17,832 bases of DNA from an uncultured Bacilli bacterium (GTDB lineage: Bacteria; Bacillota_I; Bacilli_A; RF39; UBA660). Each line of letters begins with the position of its first letter. Positions within the stretch are counted from its first letter, which is position 1. The stretch covers positions 1 to 17,832 of the forward strand of contig CANQIY010000014.1 of the NCBI GenBank assembly GCA_947624125.1, written 5' to 3'. The position numbers were made by a program, and so were the translations under genes. Below the pieces are notes generated by a model. The model was not told the DNA's origin and searched no databases. It was given only the letters and a program-made list of their open reading frames with translations. Shown in pieces: positions 1 to 6,600 of the stretch.

Positions 1-66
1 TTCAACTTCAATAGGAACACGGGAGGTGCGAATTCGAACATTTCCTCACGTCTTGTTCTCGCCAGA
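1..66 (+). repeat. DGR template repeat, 3' portion (or 3' end of variable repeat)
   Basis: The segment is far less AT-rich than its surroundings. In frame 1 it reads FNFNRNTGGANSNISS then RLVLA, the kind of sequence that ends the C-type-lectin variable region of DGR targets. Five codons are AAC or AAT (4-6, 10-12, 16-18, 31-33, 37-39). Adenine-rich Asn codons at would-be variable sites are what an unmutated template repeat looks like, because adenines are the mutagenised positions. The C/G/T-rich stretch near 46-63 would be the initiation-of-mutagenic-homology end. It lies upstream of a DGR accessory-RT operon on the same strand. The 5' end is outside the window and the exact 3' limit is a guess. 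Alternatively it is the end of a target gene: the frame stays open to TAA at 106-108. Confidence 0.6.
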
Positions 67-217
67 CTAAATTATAAAAGAATTATGTCTTCGTTATATT
101 ATGATTAATGTAAAATTATGTAATAATTAGTTAATTTGTCTAAGGACTTTAATATGATGTTTAATTTAGAAATTTATGACCTTGATTATAATTATTTATA
201 GTCTAAACAATTAAACG

Positions 218-260
218 AAATACTATGGTAAGTAACAAAATGGTGAAAATCATGGTATTT
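218..260 (+). other. Hairpin in DGR spacer
   Basis: Bases 218-229 can pair with 249-260 in a 12-bp stem. Two of the pairs are G-U wobbles (224/254 and 228/250) that only work in a plus-strand RNA; on the other strand they would be A-C mismatches. This favours an RNA role on the same strand as the RT operon. Confidence 0.45.
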
Positions 261-267
261 GCTTATT

Positions 268-289
268 AGGCAGTACATTAGTACTGCCT
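268..289 (+). other. Perfect 9-bp hairpin with ATTA loop in DGR spacer
   Basis: AGGCAGTAC (268-276) pairs perfectly with GTACTGCCT (281-289) across a four-base loop. The following bases (TAATAAATT) are not a proper U-tract, so an intrinsic terminator is less likely than a structural hairpin of the DGR RNA, though weak termination or attenuation before the accessory genes cannot be excluded. Confidence 0.55.
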
Positions 290-331
290 TAATAAATTAA
301 ATAGATATATAACTTTTTAGGAGTGATGTGT

Positions 332-697
332 GTGAGTAAAATATATTCTAAGTATTTAGAATTGAAAGAAAAAAATCCGAAAAAATTATATTTATTTGAA
401 TCGGGTAAATTTTATATATTTGTTGGAGAAGATGTAGATATCATTAATGAATATGTTGTGTTAAAGAAAACTAAATTTTCGAAAGAGACAGATAAGTGTG
501 GATTTCCGAAAGAAGTATTAAATGATTATTTAAGAGTTTTTAAAAATCATAATTTGTTAATAGAAATAGTTAATAGTGAAGTTATTAATGAAATAGATAA
601 TTTAAAAGAATTTTTTATAAATATTGATTTAAATAAAATAACACCGTTAGAGGCACTTAATTATTTGAAACAAGTTAAGGAAATAGTGCTTAAATGA
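332..697 (+). CDS. MutS-like (MSL) DGR accessory protein
   Basis: This 121-residue protein looks like MutS mismatch-binding domain I with almost all the rest of MutS removed. Residues ~3-80 follow the domain I pattern: YLELK, an LF-x-x-G-K-FY segment, ED, then CGFP and a YL helix. The last ~19 residues (ITPLEALNYLKQVKEI) match the tail of full MutS, which in E. coli reads LTPRQALEWIYRLKSL. In the Phe-x-Glu mismatch motif (E. coli F36, E38) the Phe is kept (F27) but Glu is replaced by Ile (I29). MutS-like proteins are, to my recollection, a recognised accessory class of DGRs; their role is not established. The GTG at 332 is chosen because AGGAG (319-323) sits 8 bases upstream; GTG 323 and ATG 326 are too close to it. 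The stop overlaps the next ATG as ATGA, implying coupled translation. Confidence 0.75.
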   Translation: MSKIYSKYLELKEKNPKKLYLFESGKFYIFVGEDVDIINEYVVLKKTKFSKETDKCGFPKEVLNDYLRVFKNHNLLIEIVNSEVINEIDNLKEFFINIDLNKITPLEALNYLKQVKEIVLK

Positions 698-1053
698 CAA
701 AAGGAGTAGAAGATATAAAAATATATAGAGTTTATTTAGATTTAATCAATTATATTGAAATGATTACGGAAAAATATCCTAAAACAATTAAAATTAGTTA
801 TGTAAGTATTATAAAAGAAGATTTATATAAAGGAATGAAAGATATATTATATGCTTATAAGAGATTTAAAAAAGAAGAAAAGTTATATTATTTAAATGAA
901 TTAGATATTATATTAAAAATGTTAAAAGTTTATGCGAGAATATCTTATCGTAAAAAATATATTAATATTAAAAATTATGAAGCATGGAGTAGAAAAATAA
1001 ATAATGTTTGTATTTCACTCGGAACTTGGGTTAATATATGTCTAAAACAATGA
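694..1053 (+). CDS. avd: DGR accessory variability determinant (Avd-like)
   Basis: This 119-residue, basic, all-helical protein fits the four-helix-bundle Avd family. In known DGRs Avd forms a pentamer, binds the RT and the template RNA, and is essential for mutagenic cDNA synthesis. Family-like features are an N-terminal YLDLINYIEMITEKYPK helix, a central leucine-rich segment (LDIILKMLKVYARISYRKKYI), and the C-terminal signature ISLGTWVN, matching the LG-x-W-I end of Bordetella phage Avd. It has many Lys and Arg residues, as expected for RNA binding. It lies between the MutS-like gene and the RT, with an ATGA overlap upstream and a second overlap with the RT start. Little could be an alternative in this context; S23-type four-helix proteins share the fold. 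Confidence 0.82.
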   Translation: MTKGVEDIKIYRVYLDLINYIEMITEKYPKTIKISYVSIIKEDLYKGMKDILYAYKRFKKEEKLYYLNELDIILKMLKVYARISYRKKYINIKNYEAWSRKINNVCISLGTWVNICLKQ

Positions 1054-1724
1054 AAAAATGTTTTGATGAAAAACTAACTTTTCAAAACTTATTAGAGGCT
1101 CATGAAAGAGCCTCAGATGGGAAAAAGAATAAAAAAGAAGTTATTTTGTTTACAATGAATTTAGAAACTAATATTATTAGTATTATGGATAGATTAAAGA
1201 AAGGAACTTATAAATTTGGTAAATATAGAGAATTTAAAGTATATGAGCCAAAAGAAAGAGTGATTAAATCGCTTCCCTATATAGACCGTGTTGTGCATCA
1301 GTGGTATGTTGAAGAATTTATTAAACCATTTTTTTGTCAAAGATTTATAAGTGATACATATGCTTGTTTAGATAATAAAGGAACCCATAAAGCTGTTTAT
1401 AGATTACAGCATCAAATGCAAGCAATGAAAAGAATATATGGAGAATATATTATTTTAAAGTGTGATATAAAAAAATATTTTTATAGTATTGATAAACGAA
1501 TATTAATGAATATTTTAAAAAGAACAATAAAAGATAAGAAAGTTATTAAATTTAGTGAAGTTATTTTAGATGATTTAGACGTTTTAGGAATACCTATAGG
1601 TAATTATACGAGTCAATATTTTGCTAATATTTATTTAAATGAATTAGACCATTATGTTAAAGAAGTATTAAGAATAAAATATTATATAAGATATATGGAT
1701 GACTTTATTTTTTTATTACCAACG

Positions 1725-1731
1725 AAAAAAA
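1725..1731 (+). other. A7 homopolymer at the RT frameshift
   Basis: The frame changes at this run: upstream it reads ACG AAA AAA AGA, and the conserved continuation begins AAA GAT GCT. Six As would restore the frame. The shift needed is +1 (or -2), not the common -1 ribosomal slip. RNA polymerase slippage or a homopolymer miscall would explain it equally well. Confidence 0.7.
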
Positions 1732-1755
1732 GATGCTTTAAATATTTATTATAGA

Positions 1756-1785
1756 GTTAAGCTCTTTTTAAAAGAAGAGCTTAAC
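1756..1785 (+). other. Strong hairpin inside RT, just after the frame-1 stop
   Basis: GTTAAGCTCTT (1756-1766) pairs perfectly with AAGAGCTTAAC (1775-1785), and the stem can extend by up to three more pairs (one wobble) toward a tiny loop. It begins two bases after the frame-1 TAG and 24 bases after the A7 run. This may be chance within KLFLKEEL codons, or a pausing element linked to the frameshift. Confidence 0.45.
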
Positions 1786-2066
1786 CTTAGTTTAAATGAT
1801 AAAAGTTGTTATTTTAAAAATACAAAAGGAATAGATTTTTGTGGTTATAAAATATTTGAAACTCATATATTACTTAGAAATAGATTTAAAAAGAAATTAA
1901 GAAAGAGTATAAAAGTTTGGCAATGTCTTAAAAAGAAGGAAAAGTTTTATAAAAATAAATTTTTGTTATGTTTAAATTCTTATAAAGGACATGCTAGTCA
2001 TGCAAATAGTTATAATTATATGCAAAAAATAAATAATATTATTAAAAATATTTAAGTAAAAAAGTT

Positions 2067-2111
2067 ATAACTCAAAAAAAATACGTTTAGAATTGATTTT
2101 TTTTGAGTTAT
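2067..2111. terminator. Perfect 16-bp inverted repeat after the DGR operon (possible bidirectional terminator)
   Basis: ATAACTC-A8-T (2067-2082) is perfectly complementary to A-T8-GAGTTAT (2096-2111) across a 13-base loop. It sits 12 bases after the RT stop. The A and T tracts are on the loop side of the CTC/GAG pairs, the reverse of a classical intrinsic terminator, so termination is only one reading. The right arm overlaps the promoter proposed for the next gene. Confidence 0.45.
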
Positions 2112-2121
2112 GTAGTATATT
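2093..2121 (+). promoter_or_regulatory. Candidate sigma-A promoter for the ATPase gene
   Basis: TTGATT (2093-2098) and TATATT (2116-2121) are separated by 17 bases, ending 18 bases before the ATPase start codon. The -35 box lies inside the right half of the inverted repeat. Confidence 0.4.
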
Positions 2122-2139
2122 AATACATAGGTGATACAA

Positions 2140-3459
2140 ATGGAAAGAAAAGCAATGAGGGATTTAATAGAGTGGAAAAATAAAAAAAACAGGAAACCAT
2201 TATTACTTTATGGGGCAAGACAAGTAGGGAAAACTTATTTGGTAAAACAATTTGCTCTAGAATATTTTAAAGATATTATCTATGTTAATTTTGAAACTAA
2301 TAATATAGTAAGTAAAATAATTGATGAAAATATATCACCTAGTTATATAATTAAAAATTTAGAAATAGTTTTTAATAAAAAAATCAATCAAGATACAACT
2401 TTAATATTTTTTGATGAAATTCAAAAAAATACAAGAGCTTTAACTTCTTTAAAATACTTTTGTGAAGAAGCGCCGGAATATTATGTTATTGGGGCTGGTA
2501 GTTTGCTTGGGGTTCATATAAATAAAAAAGAATTTTCTTTTCCAGTTGGGAAAGTAGATTTTTTAACCATTTATCCTCTATCATTTGAAGAATATTTAAT
2601 TAATACTAAAAATGATTTATTATTAGAAAAAATAAAGGAATGTTTTAGTAAAAACGAACCAATGGAGACTTTACTTCATCAAAAAGCATTAGATTTATAT
2701 TATGATTATTTAGCTATTGGTGGCATGCCTGAAGTGGTAAATGAATTTATTAATTCTAATTCTATGATTAGCGCAATTGATTATCAAAAAGCAATCATTG
2801 AAGCTTATAAAAATGATATTACAAAATATAGTGAACCAGCAAATGCACCAAAAATCATTGCGACATTTGATTCAATTCCAGTTCAACTCGCAAAAGAAAA
2901 TAAAAAATTTCAATATAAATTAGTTCAAAAGGGTGGGACAAGTTCTATTTTTGGCGATTCGATTAATTGGCTTGTTAATGCCGGTATTGTTAATAAATGT
3001 GTAAAAACGAAAATAGGTGTACCTTTAAAAATGTATGAAGAATTAGACTCGTTTAAACTATATATGAATGATGTAGGACTTCTTACAAATTTGAGTGAAT
3101 TTCCCATTTATTTAATAAAAAATAGGGAAGCAGTAAATGAAGTAATGATAGGAATGCTTACGGAAAATTATGTAGCAAGTTCTCTTAAATATAATGGTTT
3201 AAATTTAAATTATTGGAAAAATGAGTTTAATAGTGAAGTCGATTTTATTTTACAATCAGAAAAAGGCTTAATAATACCATTAGAAGTAAAAGCTAGTATT
3301 CATACGAAATCAAAAAGTTTAAACAATTATTTAGAAGAATATAAACCAAAGTATGGAATAAGAGTTTCTAGTAAGAACTTTGGTTTTAAAAACAAAATTA
3401 AATCGGTTCCTTTATATGCTGTTTTTTGCTTAACAACTAGTAATCTAGATTTAGATTAA
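2140..3459 (+). CDS. AAA ATPase with DUF4143 / PD-(D/E)XK-like C-terminus
   Basis: This 439-residue protein belongs to the widespread prokaryotic AAA_14-DUF4143 family, whose cellular role is unknown. Seen here: the family's MERK-x-x-x-x-LIEWKNKKNRKPLLL start; Walker A GARQVGKT (25-32); Walker B LIFFDE (88-93); a GAGSLLG sensor-like strand; the YPLSFEEYL segment; YDYLAIGGMPEVV, typical of the winged-helix linker; and a C-terminal EVDFIL ... PLEVKAS segment with the D and E-x-K spacing of PD-(D/E)XK nuclease folds. The ATG at 2140 is chosen over GTG 2131 because the GTG is part of the ribosome site AGGTGA (2129-2134). It stands alone after an inverted repeat with its own promoter, so it is probably not part of the DGR. 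Confidence 0.85.
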   Translation: MERKAMRDLIEWKNKKNRKPLLLYGARQVGKTYLVKQFALEYFKDIIYVNFETNNIVSKIIDENISPSYIIKNLEIVFNKKINQDTTLIFFDEIQKNTRALTSLKYFCEEAPEYYVIGAGSLLGVHINKKEFSFPVGKVDFLTIYPLSFEEYLINTKNDLLLEKIKECFSKNEPMETLLHQKALDLYYDYLAIGGMPEVVNEFINSNSMISAIDYQKAIIEAYKNDITKYSEPANAPKIIATFDSIPVQLAKENKKFQYKLVQKGGTSSIFGDSINWLVNAGIVNKCVKTKIGVPLKMYEELDSFKLYMNDVGLLTNLSEFPIYLIKNREAVNEVMIGMLTENYVASSLKYNGLNLNYWKNEFNSEVDFILQSEKGLIIPLEVKASIHTKSKSLNNYLEEYKPKYGIRVSSKNFGFKNKIKSVPLYAVFCLTTSNLDLD

Positions 3460-3496
3460 TTAAAATATTAACATCGTAAAATTAAGTTTTTATAAT

Positions 3497-3526
3497 TTTA
3501 CATATAATTGACAATTTAAATATATA
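3497..3526 (+). promoter_or_regulatory. Weak candidate promoter for the M60/cohesin operon
   Basis: TTTACA (3497-3502) and TATATA (3521-3526) are 18 bases apart. A perfect TTGACA at 3508-3513 has no acceptable -10 box at normal spacing. A promoter is expected here but these bases do not settle which one. The surrounding intergenic stretch 3460-3625 is otherwise nearly pure A/T. Confidence 0.3.
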
Positions 3527-3625
3527 AAAAATAAGAAATAATTTCTTAAAATAATAAGAAAAATAAGAAGAATTTAATTGACTAAAGAAGCTTTATTAAA
3601 TATAATATTACTAGAGGTGAAGGGA

Positions 3626-6600
3626 ATGAAATTATTTAAGAAAATTGTTTCTTTAGTACTAGTCAGTTTTATGACATTTAGTGAAGTTGCTCCGGTTGCT
3701 TTTGCTTTACAAAAAGATGTCAATTTAATTGATAACATACAAGAAATAAAAGAAAACAGTGACGTAAGTGTAAAGGGCAATATCGAAATTGAAACGCATT
3801 TTGTATTACCAATAAGAAATTCGAAAGATGCCGATGTTAAACTTACCGTTTATGATGAAAATAATGCTGAAGTTAGTGTTAGTTTACAAGATATTGTAAA
3901 TAATGCTAGTGATGGTTATTTAACAAAGAATGTTACTTTATCAAATCAAACATTTAGATTAACAGCTAGTAAGAGAGATAAAGATGGTCATTTATTATCC
4001 GGAACGGATGTAAATAATAACATAGTTTATTTAGCTGTCAATTTATATGAAGTAGAAAAAGGTAACTACAAAATTAAATTAGAAGGTAAAAATTTTGTTA
4101 CTTATGAAACAGAAGTAGAAGTTAAAGATTTTTCGAAGCGAGTTATTATTACTGATGAACGAGGAATGTTTGAAATTGGTGATATAACTAATGATGGCAA
4201 AGTTGATAATAGTGATATTAATGCCATGATAAATGCTATTAATAATAAGGATTTAAGTAAAGACTTAAATCTTGATGGTGTAGTAGATATTAGTGATTTA
4301 AACTATGTTACAGGCATTTTAAATGGTGTAAAGAAAGATGTTAAGAATGAAGATACAAATGCTATATTAGATGTTAAAAATATTTCTTTTGAATTAGATA
4401 CTAATACAACAAAGTTAGCTGATAATAGCAGTTCATTAACAAGTATATTTACTGATGAAGGAGTAGTTTCTTTAGAGAAAGTATCTGATGAGCCAATCAC
4501 TCTTACATTAGACTTAGCCAAAGATGAAAAAGCATTACCAATGAGTGAAATTCGAATCAATTTTGGTGAAAATGCACCACTTAATTCAAAATTATTAATT
4601 GAATTAGAAAATGGTCAAACTAAAGAAGTTGCTATTCCCGAAAATGATAAACAAGGTCCACATCCATTTACAGATGATGTTAAAAGTGGTACAAGAGTTA
4701 TTGATTTAGGAAGTCAAATAGCAGTTAAAAAAGTTACAATTGTTATTTTAGAAACAGGAAATAATAATTTAGCTGATATTGCCAAAGTTGAATTTTTAAA
4801 TAATGTTAAAGTAGAAACAAAAGCACCGGAAGGCTTTGACATGCCACGTAATGTTAGTATTAATGATAAAATAAGTGAACAATTAACAGTTAGTTTCGAA
4901 CATGCTACTAATGTAACAGGTTATGAAATTTATATTAATGGTCCCCAAAAGAATGGTGTTATTTATCAAACCTCATTTAATACTTTTACGATTGAAGATT
5001 TAAAAAATTATGCTAATTATACAATAATGGTTCGTTCTGTTAATGGTGAGTGGCGAAGTGATTGGACAGAAGAGTTAGTAGCGTCTCCACAAGCCACAAG
5101 AGTACCACCAAAAGTAGATATGGTAGAAGCAACTCCAAGTTATGGTAGTATTACTTTTAGTTGGAAACTTATGGATGATACTAAAACATATAATTTATAT
5201 TATAGAGAAGTTGGTCAAGAAAATTGGTTATTTGTTAAAGATATAACAGGAAAAAGTTATACTTTAAATAAATTAAAAACAAGAGTTCAATATGAAGCTT
5301 ATTTAACTGGTAATAACGATTTAGGAGAAGGAGAAGCATCTCTAATAGTTAGTGCGAAAACATTAGCTTTAGAGGCTGTTAATTATCCAAAATATCGTTT
5401 AATTAATGAATATGATGAAACATTAAGAAAAACTCTTCATATAAATGATGTTATTTATAAAGAAGGTAATGCCTATAGAACAGATGAAGAATTAAATACT
5501 ACAGATAGTGATAAATGGGCAATGGTTGATGATGATTATTTAACATATTGGAAAAAAGAAGATTGGCAAATGAATGCTCATAGTACTAATATTAATTACC
5601 CAATATTTGAGTTAGATAAAGCATATAAAATGGATGAATTTGTTATTATAACTCCTCTTGGTTATACTGATTTAATTAAAGGTGGTAGTTATAATACTAG
5701 TAACAATGATATTAAACTTCATTATTGGAATACAACAGATAATAAAGTAGCTGGTAATAAAGCTGGTGTTGTAAATGCTGTTGTAAAAGCAAAATATGAT
5801 AGTAATAATCAAAAATATTATGTTATGAAATTAGAAGAACCAATTGAAGCTAATGCTATTCAATTTGGATTAACTGTTACTGATAAAACTAGTTTAAGAA
5901 ATGGTACAAGTATTCAAATTGCGGAAGTTAAATTCTATGAATATGACTCTTTAGTTGATGATGTAGCAGCCCTATTTACAGATGATTTAAGAGTTGAACT
6001 TGCTGAGGGTGTAAAACAAGAGACAATTGATGCCCTTCGCGTAAGAGCTAATGAAATGCATAATGGGGAATATAATCCATATCGGGAGTCAATTATCAAT
6101 GATTTAAATTATGCTGAAAAGATTTTAAAAGATGAAAAATTAGATGATGTAATTGAAATTAATCCAAATATAGCTAATAGTTATGGTAATCCAGGCTTTG
6201 CTATGACGATTAATGATTACCAACCACTAGGCATTGCTGTAAGAGGTGGTGAACAACTTACAATTTATGTTGGAAGTGTTGATAATCCTAACTTAGAAGT
6301 TGTATTTACGCAAACTCATGCTGAAGCTGGTAGTTGGAGTAGTAGTGTTAAATTAAATAAAGGTCAAAATATAATTAATGTACCAACTATTGGTTCAGCT
6401 ACAACTGAAAGAGGTGGAAGTGTATACGTTCGCCTAACAGCTACCCCTAAAAATCCAATTAAGGTAAGAGTAAGTGGGGGCGTTAAAATTCCAGTTTTAG
6501 CTCTGACTTCACTAAATAGTGAAGAAGAAAAGAAAGAGGCTATTCGTTCGTACATTAGTGAATTAGATACATTTGTAAATAATTTACCTACGATGTATGC

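Larger units (their letters stand above)
67..331 (+). ncRNA. DGR spacer / structured RNA region between template repeat and accessory gene
   Basis: This stretch holds no credible gene. In characterised DGRs, the RNA downstream of the template repeat is structured and needed by RT-Avd to start cDNA synthesis. This segment has the right position and two hairpins near its 3' half (218-260 and 268-289). The assignment as functional DGR RNA is inference from position and folding potential. No promoter was confidently placed. Confidence 0.4.
1050..2055 (+). pseudogene. DGR reverse transcriptase, split by a +1 frameshift (broken, slippage-expressed, or sequencing error)
   Basis: This is a retroelement reverse transcriptase of DGR type, which copies the template RNA with errors at adenines. 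Motifs in order: N-terminal FQNLLEAHERA with GKK; motif A CDIKKYFYSI (Asp139); motif B GIPIGNYTSQYFANIYLNEL, whose IGN-x-x-SQ is diagnostic for DGR RTs; motif C YMDD (215-218). Frame 1 then stops at TAG 1752-1754. Removing one A from the A7 run at 1725-1731 lets translation continue in the frame that ends at TAA 2053-2055, with the thumb-side motif GIDFCGYKIF intact. The joined product is about 334 residues, a normal size. The ATG at 1050 is chosen because it forms ATGA with the avd stop; ATG 1038 (four residues longer) is the alternative, and neither has a clear ribosome site. The preserved downstream half suggests a recent shift, an error, or slippage. Confidence 0.85.

Noticed and set aside
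1..108. Reading frame open from base 1 to TAA at 106-108, as the end of a DGR target gene
   Set aside because: The intact AAC/AAT codons fit an unmutated template better than a diversified repeat, and an open run of 15 codons after it is weak evidence. Kept only as an alternative.
323..1053. TGA recoded as tryptophan, as in some AT-rich Mollicutes
   Set aside because: TGA ends the MutS-like and Avd frames exactly at gene overlaps, and Trp is encoded by TGG in all proteins here.
1724..1731. Classical -1 ribosomal frameshift at the A-run
   Set aside because: The downstream frame requires +1 or -2, and the hairpin is 24 bases away, farther than usual for -1 slippage.
3578..3625. Upstream start of the M60 protein at TTG 3578
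   Set aside because: It has no ribosome site and would put 16 residues before a textbook signal peptide; ATG 3626 follows AGGTGAAGGGA.
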